Assembly (NCBI GenBank): GCA_027422505.1 | Contig: JAPQWV010000002.1 | Coordinates: 21,398,001-21,462,000, forward strand | Length of the DNA stretch: 64,000 nucleotides | From: Craterostigma plantagineum | Taxonomy: Eukaryota > Streptophyta > Magnoliopsida > Lamiales > Linderniaceae | Direction of reading: 5' to 3' | Part shown: one piece after another, positions 33,982 to 46,700 of the stretch | How the letters are laid out: each line of letters opens with the position of its first letter | How positions within the stretch are numbered: position 1 is the stretch's first letter | Made by a program: the position numbers and the translations under genes | Notes under the pieces: generated by a model | The model's input: only the letters and a program-made list of their open reading frames with translations | The model's database searches: none | Told to the model about the DNA's origin: nothing

Positions 33982-35727
33982 TGAAGATAAAAACGTGCCT
34001 AAGAGGGGTGAATTAGGCTTATAAAAAAAATTATGCTTTCACAAATCCTAAGATGTAATGACTTAGAGATGCCTCCTGATACTTGTGATGAGTATGCCTG
34101 ATATATCCTAGAAACGTCGGATGTGTGTCGGGTCTGTCTCACAGCAAAAAGGAAATAACTGTAAAGTAAATGCGAGCCAGGATTTTTATAGAGGTTACAT
34201 CCCCAACTGGGGTTTACTCCTCTACTTGGGTTTGCTCCCCAAGAGTTTAACCAATCAATCACTATAATACACCGTAGCTGGATACAAAACTGATTGATTA
34301 GCCCAATACACAACCGAAACAAGTCGAACACTAGACACACTAGGTTAACACACGCCGAGTTTCGTTCCTCGGAATCTCCTGATCGCGACAGACACAGCTC
34401 GCTACCGAAGGGCCCTCGGAACGCGTCCTTCCGTTCACGTGTGCGTAAACGTCGACCTTGCCTTCTTGGTATTGCTCGCATCCGAAAACAACACGTCCGA
34501 AGATAGAATACATGGGGGAGGTTGTCAGTATATTCAGTACTTCGAAATGATCGTTCAGGTAGGCTCAAAGCTATCGCAAATAATCGCTCAGGAATCTCAC
34601 AGTGGTGTTTCTGCTCAAAACTCTCGTAGTAGGTTCGCAAATTCTAAGTCACTCGAAATTATGAAGTGTTGCTCATATATAAACCTTTTCAATCAACACT
34701 TCACATGAAAAATCAGATCAAGATATTAATCACCAAATCAAGCACATAATCCATGCAATTTTCGAGTTGTAAATGCGGCATGTAGATCATGCTCACAATA
34801 AATGTTCGCAACGGTCACAAGCTCATTTAAGCATGATTTTATTCCATATAAAGGCTCAGATTCATTCTCAAAGCATATTCAGTTATTTCGAATTATATTT
34901 ACCATAACTGAACTTTCCATATGTGATTCCCTGCATCAGTTTATAGAATAAGTCAGCCCAGATTTACTTTCCATGTTTAGCACACGAGATAGCGGCGTAT
35001 CAATACGTTTTCCATATTTATCACGTAGCATCAGATCAATATATTTAACATGTTTAGCACATAAATCAAATCAGATCACAGCTATCACGAATTAACATGT
35101 CATGCCACAACTTTCCATATTTCAGAGATCACATCCGTTTATAGCACATACCATAATAGCACCTTATCCACAAAGTCAATTAGTTAAATCTTTCCTAACT
35201 ATAATATACTAATCAGTATAATGAAAGATATCAATTCGATTTTGCATAATTAATTTAGTGGGATGCATTGAAAAATCGTAGATGCAAGTTTCACTCAGGA
35301 ATAAACGATTCTCAACGGATATATCACTTTCCATATATAGACAGCATATATCCTTATATCACTCTCCATATATAATCCGGTAGGATATCTCACACGTTTT
35401 TCCCCATAAATAGCACAGAACGACATATCCTAGCATGTGAGTCGTCTATAACATGCGATCACATAGTTTCACCAATAAATCACAGAATCACACGCGAATC
35501 AAATATTTGACACTTAAACATTTTATAGCTCATAATTCATGCATAGTCAAATATTATCATGTACTTAGACATTATATTGATCATTCATCGATTGCTTAAT
35601 TTATAGACCTAACGCCATTACAATTACATAGTTAATCAAAACTCTCTAACGCTCATAGACCAAAAAGTTCAACAGAACCCTAGCTCATTTTTTGTCGAGC
35701 TCGACCCGAGCTTTTGTCGAGCTCACA
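33982..35727 (-). repeat. Probable 5' LTR of Copia-3
   Basis: Next to the gag start, a decayed primer site (minus strand: TTATTAGAGCAGGTTAC, complement about 33962-33980) separates gag from sequence ending in TCTTCA on the minus strand. The outer border is put at a CA near 35727 (minus start TGTGAGCTCGACAAAAGC), just before the duplicated segment begins. The length of about 1.7 kb is tentative, and open frames inside (such as 33999-34640 minus) have no protein features. Confidence 0.4.
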
Positions 35728-35734
35728 AACTCGG

Positions 35735-36209
35735 CCTATCTCCCCTAATATCAACATTCTTCCACATTTCTCTAAAAACCCTACACCTAACATCTTTTCT
35801 CCTCGTTCTTCCATTAATGGAGGTTGTTGTCTTTTTTTTCTTTCTTTTTTTTTCTTTTCTTTGCTCTTTTTTCTTGTTCTTGCTCGTGCAACGGTTCCTC
35901 GCTCCCTTTAGATAATATCTTGGGTCACATGAATCTTATCATCATTTTTGGGCCATGCATGTGATGTGAGTTGAGTTGTGTCGTTGGGTTCAACAATCCT
36001 CACCCATTATATATACAGTATTCACTTGGTAATTGTTGTTGAAAAACTAAATTGAAATAAAAAAATAACTTTAAAATTGTTTGAGAATCTAATACTTCAC
36101 AAAGTATTGTATCTAAGAGATGGGTTTGTTCACAGGTGAAAAGATGTCCTCAATCCTGAATAAACATAACCCTCCAGCAGATTTCTGCCCCAATAAGAAC
36201 GTTCATTTT
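35735..36209. repeat. Duplicated segment copy A, left part
   Basis: Closely similar to 55445-55940: ATCAACATTCTTCCACATTT, CCTCGTTCTTCCATTA and GTTGAGTTGTGTCGTTGGGT recur in the same order and strand. No coding content. It is cut at 36209 by the solo LTR. Confidence 0.85.
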
Positions 36210-38548
36210 TGTAATGCCCATAAAATTTAATATGGGTTCTTGACATAATTAGCAGTGTAATTTTGTAATCTAGAAATTTTGAGTTCGAGACTTTGGGTGG
36301 GAAATAAAAACTATAGAAGTTTCGAATTAATACGAATACTTAATAGGAAAGTACCCGAAAATAAAATTCGGACAATAGAAATAATTTTCAGGTCATACGG
36401 TCAATTTTCGGGGGACATGCAAGATTAATTTTCCGGTCGTACTTAATTTTCGGGTCGTACTTAATTTTCGGGTGAAGTATTAGAATTCTCGGCGAAATAT
36501 TTTGCGGACACTAAGGTAAGTTTCCGAGTAAGGCTTTGAGTGATACGAATGTTCAGTTATAAGGACGAAATTCGGATGACAAAATTTTCGGGTGACAAAA
36601 TTTTCGGGTAACAAATATTACAAGGTTTACTTAGTTTAAGAGGAAAACTTTATCACCTACTTGTCATCTCATCACGAATTTCCAAACCTTCATATTTATC
36701 CTGCTCATTAAGTAAAAACCTCACAAGTAGAACAGAACAAAAACGAGAGCAAAATCAAGGGATAAAACAAGAGACTTCCATAATTCTACCATGATCAAAT
36801 TCGGCCAGCTAAGGCATCGAATTTCGGACGTGAGATAGGTGAAATTTATCATCTCAACACGTAAATATTTTGAGCTTAATGTAATCATGTGTTTTTAATA
36901 TCTAACTGCATGATGATTATGTGAATTTTCGGGTGTGTTATGTGTACGAAAAATCAGATTTTTAGGTTTATGTGTTGAATATGTTCATGTTTTTTGGTCG
37001 TACATGCATCTATATGGAATTCAAAGGTGTTAGGAAGGTTTTCGGCACTAGAACAATTTTCGAATACATTTTCAGGTGTTTGAATGTTTTCAACTTATAT
37101 AAGTTTTCGGCATTTAAATATTTTCGGGTCTTCTCAAGTAAATTTTTGGGCAAGAAAGAAGTTTTCGGCGAATTTTAAATTTTCGGGTGAAAATATTTCT
37201 CGGCGTCAACTCAAGTATTTTCGGATACGAGTTTTCGGCGTGTGAGAATTTTCGGCACTTAAATACTTTCGGGCCCCTAAGAAATTTTTGTGCATTGACC
37301 ATAGTCAACTGATTTTCGGCACTTAAATGTTTTCGATATTCTAGCATTTTCTGCTCTAGAAATTTTTCGGGCACATGATGTTTTCGGGCCCGAAACGTTT
37401 TCGGTACTGAATATTTCGAGCATTCGAAATACTTTCGGGTCTTTAAATAAATTTTCGGGCATTTAGCAGAGTTTTCGACAAAGAATTTTCAAGCTTTCAC
37501 TGTTCAAACTTAATTTCGGGCATTGACCATATTTTCGGGTCAAACCATTTTCGGCGTCTATGACAATTTTCAGGCAGCAACTTTTGACGTGAGTCAAAAC
37601 TTGGGTCTTTGATCAAATTTCGGGCCAAGGGGAATTTTCGAGCAGAAAATAAAATTTTCAGGCCAAAAAACGGAATTTTTGGAGAAAATGATTTTTGCAT
37701 GATATTGCATTTTATTTGCACGACACTTGCATTCCATATCAGTACGAGTAACGGTGACCGTGTTGACACGGTGCACTCTAAAGTATCAACGAGCGGTAGA
37801 ACGAGACCAATGTCGGGCGTCGACTCGTAGTGGAGTTTGAGGTTAGTAATAGGGCACCAGACAGGAGATGAACGTGATCGATTCATCAAATCTGATGCAT
37901 TGGAGTGCAGTCTGAGGTGCAAATCGTCGGATGACTTGCGGAAGGAGCGACCCAGTAGGAAGATGTATGGCGTGATCGTTCAGATGCACTACTAGCATAG
38001 GCTAACTCTTTAGCAGAAGGAAATTCGAGAGGGAGCGACCTGGCGTGATCGATCAGTGTAGGCTACCTGAGCGCGGGCCCCTGACTCCTATTTTATTCTT
38101 CGCGCGTGGTGCCAAGTCTAGCCTAGGGCACTGATGTGATGCGTTGAAATGTGACAGGTTGGGACGGGAGGAAAAGTCGAGCGTTCATTTCTTGTGAGGT
38201 ATTTTGGGATGTGATTCGAGTGCATGCTGCATTCAGACGTATTTTCACATGTTGGGCAAATGCTCAGTGTTTACGTGTTGTATGCACGACTGAGTCCGAC
38301 GTCGAGGTAGTCGCGACTTGGCGGGCTGTTGAAGGTGACTCCATGGACTTTTTAAGGTGGGGCTGTACATGGATGAAGACCTGTGGAGCGGCGTTAGGAT
38401 ATTTTGACATTTTGGGACTACGGCCTTTGTCGATTAAACCGTATTTTGATGTAAATATATTTAGGTTATGAGTTTTTGTAAAATAGGCTCCGCAGCTTTC
38501 GTTGTGAAAACCCGCCAATAACGTAATTTGAGAATGAGGGTCGCCACA
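36210..38548. mobile_element. Solo LTR, 2.3 kb, rich in TTTTCGG
   Basis: The duplicated segment is interrupted here by DNA starting TGTAATGCCC and ending GTCGCCACA. The flanks ATTTT (36205-36209) and GTTTT (38549-38553) fit a 5-bp target duplication with one change. TG...CA ends, no coding region and a clean empty-site comparison with 55940-55950 indicate a solo LTR. The TGTAATG-type start recalls Ty3/gypsy chromovirus LTRs (inference). A TTTTCGG motif recurs densely between 36400 and 37640. Confidence 0.75.
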
Positions 38549-38690
38549 GTTTTCCCATTCATACGCCTCGAACATCCTCTTGAATCTTAGTCATATCATT
38601 CTCTTTCTGTCGTCATAAAATATGATGATTATTATGTATGTTTCATACTTCAAAACTCGCTTGCGAGTGCAAAAACATCGGTGGGGAGCG
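38549..38690. repeat. Duplicated segment copy A, right part
   Basis: It continues copy A beyond the solo LTR and matches 55945-56090 (CATACGCCTCGAAC, CTTGAATCTTA, AACATCGGTGGG). Confidence 0.85.
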
Positions 38691-40575
38691 TAAAAGTGTA
38701 TTCTTTTTTTTCCAACGTTAACTCTCTTTTACATTCAAGATAAATAAATAACATATGATAAACAGTTTGAACAACTCTCCGGCAGTAATGCAAATTCGAC
38801 AGCGAGAAAAGCTCTCATTAAAGGAGAGACGGACACAAATTGACAGCAAGAAACAAGCAAAACAAGCCCCAAATTAAGATTTCAAGTTTAGTCAAGAACT
38901 AAAGACGCTCCTAACAAATCAGCCTAACACTTCCTAACAATGACTATTAAGCCTAACTCTAAAGTAATATTCATCTTCTAAAGCTTGTTTTCAATAGGGT
39001 TGACACTCCCACATGGTCTACAAGGAGACAAAGCTCTCGAACCAGGATCATTTGTTTCATTTTTATCCCTCTTGTAAGTTTATACTCTCTCGCTCAATAT
39101 CTATTAATACTTGTAAGCGTGGATGGGTCATATGAATAGTGTTCCATCGTAATCTATTTTTCGTAATCATCACCCTATCAGTTTACTATTTCTCGCAAGA
39201 ATGACCTGATATCGTGTGAGATTCATTTTCCAACATGACACAAAATTGACATCGTCCTTTGCTTTCTTTATTTTAGTATAAAATAATGATGAGAACTATG
39301 GGCATTTAAGTCATTCTAAAACCAGGGCTGCTTTTAGTACATTGGAAGAGATAACTCAAGATAGTTTTGTCTAGGGATTATAATCTGAATTTTTACTGTT
39401 CTGTTCCGAAAAATAATATTGTTTGCTTTGCAAGATAAGAACAGTATAATATATTTCAGTCATGACTAAGTTACAATTCTACCCCTGCTACATCTACAAA
39501 GCAAATGATGATGATTATTCATTTTAGCGAATCTTCTTGCACTCCACATATCAAAATTGACAATGCGATAGCGCATAATTGATTGATTTCTCATCCCAAC
39601 TAACAACGAGCTTACCCATAAAATTTCTAGTTGCATTTGATTAATTTCATCCCCTTTTGAAACTTTTTACTGTTAGGGTTTCATTTTGTTTCAGTTCGGA
39701 TTGAGGAAATGATGAAAAACGATGCATCTAATGCAAGGCAACACATCGAAAATTAATTATTCATATGCCCAGTCTGATCTTTCACTTCGAAGGTGGCCGG
39801 ATACGATTACGACGAGATGAAATTTGGTAGCTTGAAATTGACTAGAAATTTTTATGCAGGCTTCAAGGGTATTTACGTAATTTCAAGAAATTAGAATGAA
39901 TCGGATTAAATATCTCGGCCACACCCTTTGGATAATTTATCTTGCAAATGATGGATTATTATAACGGGCCTGCACTTATCTCGGGCTTTAAAGAAAAATG
40001 AAGTTTAGAAAGTGAACAATATATGCTTGGATAACTGGGCCTTTATCCGGCCTTCTCCATCAAAGTAAACACAGCCTAGAGACAAAATTGCACCAAACAT
40101 GTCCAATCAAGTTCCTTTTTTTCGGAAATTGTAATCAAGTACTAACTCTACTAAACGTTACCAACTTTTAGAAGCTTTTTCATTATTATAATTGATTATG
40201 AGTAATTTTATAAAAAATATTTTTCGTAATTTTTTAAAGAAAATATATGAAATTGTGAGTAGTTTTGCTGTTCTGTTATAATATTAAACAATTACTTTGC
40301 ATGATATTTATGTGCATATAATATTAAATTACTTGTAATTAGAAAAAAATTTCATTACAACCATTCATTAAAAAGTATAGTGGGTCGCGACTTTTTTTCA
40401 ATCTTTGACGTAATTTATATAATATATTTTCGCACTTAATGTTGTGTGTATTGGTTTAAACGGAGTCACATTAAACTTCGACCACATATCTAATATATAG
40501 GAAGTTTGGCTGTACAAAATATTTGTGGAAGTGTAAGACAAGAATTTTAAATACTAATAATAATAAATGAAAAAG

Positions 40576-40613
<38 letters not shown>

Positions 40614-41850
40614 TAGGAAATTATGGTTAATAAATAAGGGGAAGCTGTATTCCAACCGGATCGCACAAGGCGCGGCGAGAAATGCCTGTGTTTTCTTTAA
40701 ATTGTTAGAATTCGCAGTACTATTAGATTTCAAGTTCTAAAGTTTACTAAAAAGACATAGATTGATAGACATTGAAGTCAACATTTTTGAGCTTAAATAA
40801 CTGTTATATGAATGCACTCAAGATATCCTAACTCGATGTTGTTTGGCTCAGTCATTGAGTACTGATTATCTATGCTATCTTCATTTATTTCTGTAAAGTT
40901 TAACCATATTAGACGTTTTTCAGATGTCGCTAATTATTTGGCAAAAGTCTCAGATTGTGATGGTGGGGTTTCTCCCCATCCACACCCGCTCATACTATGG
41001 GCAATATTATGTTTTGGAACATTTGTTCCGATTAATAGAAGTTGTGCATTTATTTCAAAAAAAGCAAAATTGAAGTGTTAACTATAAAATATGTCAAATA
41101 CAAATTAATGAGCTCCATGATTTTAGGTATACAGTATAAACAATGAAAATTGTAAATAATAACAATCTGTGCATATGGAAGACATTGTGTATGTGTAATA
41201 GTAATATATAGCAATACTAATAACTTAAACCAAAGTGACGTGCTAGTATATAAAGGAGTTCGTTCATTAGTTATTAGTGGTTAGACACGTAAAACATATA
41301 AAAATGCATATTAATTCAAATGTAAAAAAATTTTAAATTTCTGGCGTAATAAAAACTACACAAAAAATAAATATAATGGAAATATTGCATCTAGTTGTTA
41401 TCAAAACAAAACATGTAAAATAAATATTCCAAATAAAACCGAAACATGAAAATAAAAAAGAAATGGTAAAAAAACTACATACAATGTATACATCAAATTA
41501 AGTAGATAAACTGCACTTCAATAAATATTAAGAAAAATTACATAAAAATAAATATCATACATGCAATTTTTAGGGTGGGTGGACAAGGCAGGCGACCCAT
41601 ACAGAATATTTATTATATATAACATCAATATATATAAAATTTGCAGGAATGCGTCGCAGACTATATCTATACACATTTGTTTTCTCTTTCATCATAATTT
41701 ATTTACTAAAATACATTAAATGGAAGGGTGTGTCGAATAGATCAACAGGCTATCATTACTCTACTTGGTAGATTACCACGAAAATCTTGTTCATTAACAC
41801 CATTCGCTCTTATAATATATAATAGTATTCAAAATTATTTACATACTTGT
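38691..41850. other. AT-rich spacer, no gene
   Basis: No ORF here shows family features. A perfect-looking (TA)n run lies at about 40577-40612. The sequence left of 41851 (ACATACTTGT) joins directly to that at 55055 once the gypsy element is removed. Confidence 0.55.
40577..40612. repeat. (TA)n microsatellite
   Basis: About 18 TA dinucleotides in a row. Confidence 0.9.
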
Positions 41851-42553
41851 TGTTACCCTCGGATCCTACGGACTCCGCGGCGAAATACCCGACCCGCCCC
41901 AACTAGCGAATATCCACCTCGTTTGATAGAGGACCCACGTCAGAAGCACCTCGAGGACACCAAAATGTTCCTCGGCCCGGAAGACAATTACACAAAGACC
42001 CCCCAGCAAAGGGATTAGTGAACCCTCGGGTCAGTGCCCTGAGCCCCGGGGACAAATTAATAAAACCTCGGGTTGTTGTACCGAGGCCCGGGTGCAATCA
42101 GAGACTTGGTTCTCCCACACAAGAAACTGTCACGATCTTCATTCTGTGAATAAGCAACGAGCAACTGCCCACAATAGAAGCCATTACGAAGACGTGCCAT
42201 CGTGGGTAGGCAGTGGCCGAGTCCGTGAAAAGCGGTAAAGGGGTGAAACTGCCCTAAAACTGCCCCAACCCAAACCTCCTATAAAGACTGCAATCCCGTT
42301 CAGAACAGGTATCGATTTCTTACGTATCCTACCGTTACTCTGCTCAATTCATCACTCACGCACACACTTGAGCACGCCATTTTTATGCTACTTCAAGCCC
42401 GGAACACGAATACCCTCTTGACCTAGGCAAGAGGGCAAACAACCCCCAAACCTTATCCTGTTTTCAAGTCTCCAGGCAACATTCGCGGCGGAATTAAGGC
42501 GGAAAACGCTCGTTAGTCGTCCAACGCGGTAGATCCATTTTTCGGCGGCATCA
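41851..42553 (+). repeat. 5' LTR of the gypsy element
   Basis: It is 703 bp, starts TGTTACCCTCGGATCC and ends GCGGCATCA. Relative to the 3' LTR it lacks about 76 bp (equivalent to about 54350-54424) and has roughly 18 other differences by eye. Confidence 0.95.
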
Positions 42554-42556
42554 ACT

Positions 42557-42573
42557 TGGCGCCGTCTGTGGGA
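42557..42573 (+). other. Primer binding site of the gypsy element
   Basis: TGGCGCCGTCTGTGGGA lies 3 nt past the LTR. TGGCGCCG-type sites occur in Tat/Athila-group elements. I cannot name the tRNA with confidence. Confidence 0.8.
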
Positions 42574-42605
42574 AACTCTAGTTTCTCTCGAAGTAGAAAT
42601 TCAGT

Positions 42606-43629
42606 ATGGTGGTTGTCGAAAATGATTACACACCGCCCCCTGACGGCAATGGGCAGAACCCCACTGATCCTGCCGCGATGTTCGCTGCGGTTATGCAAGA
42701 GATGCGGAGGATCGGCGCTGATGTAGGAGTTCTGATGGCCGAAAGAACCAGAGAGGTAATAGAAACGGACAGAACAGAGAACGCAACGCTGGGCGAGAAG
42801 ATGGCCAGCGTGAAACAAACGGAGAGCATGACGCCGAATCGGGGACTGGAGAGCGCAGCGACGGTGACCATACTCTGGCGTCAATGCAAAGGAGAGCCCG
42901 AGCCGAGAGAAGGAGACGCGCCGACCAACAACGCGTTGACCGACAAACAGCCGATTTGGAAAGAATGAGAGAGGAGATTCCCCAGCTTCAGAACCTCGCC
43001 AATCCACAAGAGGCTCCCATCCTTCCTCGGGCCTCGCCTTTTTCGCCCGAGGTTCTCGCGGCTCCATTGCCCGGTCACTTCCGATCTTTCGAGATGGGAA
43101 AGTACGATGGTTCTGGCCCCCCCGAGGACCACTTGGATGCTTTTGAAGGCAACGCGGCATTATACCAGTTAAGCGACCCCGTGAAATGCCGACTCTTTGT
43201 CACTACTTTGACGAGAGGAGCTCAAAGTGGTTCACTTTGTTGCCACCCGAAGGAGTCAGGAGTTTCAACGATCTCACCAACCACTTTTTGAAGGACTTCT
43301 CGAGCAACCGAAGGCGGCCCTCGTCGGCAGTAAAGCTTTTAAACATAAAACAGGCTAACAGAGAGAGCTTAAGAGACTATCTTCGACGTTTCAATCAAGT
43401 GAAAATGGAGGTCCCCAATATCGCACCCGAATTGCTTATCGGGGCATTTCACCACGGCCTGAGAGACGGGGATTTATTCAGATCGCTAGTGAAGAAGTAT
43501 CCGACCACAGTGGAGGAGTTGATAACTCGGGTGGAAAAGTACGTTCGGGTTGAAGAGTCGCAGGCCCGAGAACCTGAGGACAGGAAGCACAAGAGTCCTC
43601 CTCGAGAACGTCGAAAGAGCTCACCGTGA
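42606..43629 (+). pseudogene. Gypsy gag
   Basis: It starts at ATG 42606 (MVVVENDYTPPPDG). The retrotransposon gag domain is recognisable as KYDGSGPPEDHLDAFEGNA, then SSKWFTLLPPEGV, FLKDFSSNRR and LRDYLRRFNQVK. A frame change lies near 42880 and another, a one-base loss, near 43220. The region ends at 43629 in a basic stretch, and the polyprotein resumes at 43717. The capsid protein cannot be made intact. Confidence 0.85.
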
Positions 43630-43716
43630 AATCAAGACCGCAGAATATTCCCTCGAAGGGATGATCGTCCTTACCCGGTATCAGCACTTCCACGAGCGGA
43701 CTACCCGAAGCTGCGG

Positions 43717-46700
43717 GTGAACAAACTTCGGGCATTAGAAATATGCGAGGAGAACGATTTCCTTCGCCGACCCCCTTACATCGATGGCAACCCGAGGAGG
43801 CCAGTATCTAACACTTACTGCAATTATCACCACGAATACGGACATACCACAAAAGAATGTTTTCAGCTGAATCGAGAGTTAGAAAAGTTAATCGCAACCA
43901 ACCCCGAGGCACGAGCCAGGCTTGCGGGGGAAGAGGGTGGCTTCGGGACCAGGCCCAGATATCCTGGGGCGGGGAATCGGTTTAACACCCGACAAGACCG
44001 CCAACCTCACAATCAGAAAGAGGCGCCGAGAAGGACACCAGAGAGGGACGAGAGACGAGGCCCGAGGCCAATAGGGAACGACACTCAAAGAAATCAGGAC
44101 AATAGAGACGCGGGACGCCGGAGATCACCCGAAAGAACTGCACCCCGACAGATCAACATAATCTCGGGGGGACCTATAGGAGGAGATTCCAATCGGGCAA
44201 GGAAGGCCGGGGTTCGCCGATTGGAAAACTTTGAAATCAAAATAGGAAGTAAGCGTTCAGGACCTACCATCAGCTTTGGTCCCGGGGATTTTCATGGAGG
44301 CGACGACTCTCATGAGGACGCCTTAGTCATTCGAGCTGAGGTGGCCAACCATGACGTTGGCAAGGTCTTCGTCGATAATGGAAGCTCTGTCAACATAATA
44401 TACAAAAAGGCCCTCGATCAAATGGACTTGGGAGAATACTCTATGGACAAGGTGGAAACGGCTCTGTTTGGCTTCACAGGACACTGCATCGAGGCAGTGG
44501 GAATCCTGCATCTCCCACTCACCCTCGGGAAAGGTGACACCCGGAAAACGCGGATGGCGCCATTCATGGTCATCAACGGAACGAGCCCATACAACATCAT
44601 CCTTGGGAGACCTGCCCTGACCTCTTTCAAGGCCATCGTTTCGGCTCTACACCAGAAGATAAAATTACCCGTAGGGGACAAGGTTGGGGAAGTTTTGGGA
44701 GATCGCAAGATGGCCAGAAAATGCTACGTGGAAGAGGTTCGCGCAGAAATCAAGTCCTCCAGGACCCGAAGGGAGGATCATCCGAGAGGAAGAGAAATGT
44801 TATACACCATCGGAGTAACTAAAATGGAAGACAAGGAAGAAGAAACTGAGAAAATAATAATCAACCCGCCGGAAGGAACAGTCAAGATCTCCAAGGGTTT
44901 ATCTCTAGACCTCAAGGAGGACCTGATCGGATTACTAAAAAGGAATAAGGAGGTATTCGCATGGGCGTCTAAGGACATGGTGGGCATAGACCGGGAAATC
45001 ATCGAACATAAGCTGAATGTCTCTCGGACCACCCGAGCCATTTTCCAAAAAAGGAGACATCTCAACGCAGAGAAAGACGCCGAGGCACGACGCCAGGTCG
45101 AGGAACTTCTCGAAGCAGGCCACATTTGAGAGGTCCAGTTTCCTACATGGCTTTCTAACGTGGTCTTGGTTCCGAAATCTTCGGGCAAGTGGCGCATGTG
45201 TGTGGACTTCAGGAACCTAAACGAGGCATGCCCAAAAGATTGTTACCCTTTACCACGGATAGACTAGCTGGTGGATTCCACCTCGGGACACGAGCTACTT
45301 TGCTTCCTCAATGCCTTCCAAGGGTACAACCAGATTCTACTCGCCAAGGAAGATCGAGAGAAGACAAGCTTCATAACCGCCGGAGGGACCTACTGTTACA
45401 CTGTCATGCCCTTCGGATTGAAAAACGCCGGCGCAACCTACCAGAGGCTGATGGACAAAGTCTTCAAGGACCAGATAGGGAGAAATGTAGAGGTCTATGT
45501 CGACGATATTCTGATTAAGTCTCGAGAGCAAAGCTGCTTCTTGGCCGATGTCCACGAAACACTTTCGACCGCCCAAAGATACAACCTAAAGATGAACCCT
45601 AGCAAGTGCACCTTTGGAGTCAGTTCAGGAAAGTTCTTAGGGTACATGGTAACAAGGAGAGGAATCGAGGCCAACCCCGACAAGATCAAGGCTTTAATGG
45701 ACATGACGTTCCCTCGGAGTCTAAATGAGGTTCAAAGACTGACAGGGAGGATCACAGCCCTTTCACGGTTCATTTCCCGATCCGCCGACCGCAGTCTACC
45801 ATTCTTCAAGGTGTTGCGCAAAGTCCAAAACTTTGAATGGACACCCGAGTGTGAGAAGGCCTTCCTAGATTTGAAGGAATATTTGAAGAAGTTGCCCGTG
45901 CTTGATAAACCATAGCCTGGGGAGGAATTGATAGTCTATCTGGCAGCATCCCCTCGGGCCATAAGTTCGGTATTGGTTCGAGAAGAGGAAAAAGTACAGA
46001 AGCCTATCTACTTCGTAAGTCACATCCTCAAGGGCCCCGAGACGAGGTACACAAATTCTAAAAAACTGCTGTTGGCCCTCCTCATCACTGCCAGAAAGTT
46101 GCGACCCTACTTCCTGTCGCACCCAATTGTGGTATTGACTAACCACCCTATCGGGAAGATCGCCACTCGACCGGACATCTCGGGAAGAGCAATCAAGTGG
46201 TCAACGGAGATGGGAGAATATGACATCCAATTCAAGCCTCGGGCCGCAATTAAGGCGCAGGCTTTGGCTGATTTCATGGTGGAAATGGTCGGGGATGGTC
46301 CCGAGGAGACATGGAAGATGTTCGTGGATGGCTCCTCCTGAAGCTCGGGAAATGGAGTCGGGATACTTTTCGTGTCGCCTTGGGGAGAGGAGACCAACTT
46401 GGCCATTAGGCTAGATTACAAAGCATCAAGCAACAAGACAGAGTATGGGGCACTGCTTGTTGGACTTCGAGCAGCACGGAGAATGGGCATCACCCGCTTG
46501 GTAGTGCACTCGGTCAACTCGTGGTCCAACAGTTAGAAGGAAACTTTGCCATCAAGGGTCGGAATTTAGAGACGTACGTCAAGGCATTCGAGGAAATCAA
46601 GGGAGGCTTCGAAGAACTCTAGATTGTTTTAATCACCCGAGCCCAGAACGAGAAGGCAGACCAAATAGCTAAGTGGGCCAGCGCCATCGGACCACTCGAG

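Noticed and set aside
33999..34640. 213-codon minus-strand open frame
   Set aside because: It lies wholly inside the presumed Copia-3 LTR, has no domain features and is explained by base composition.
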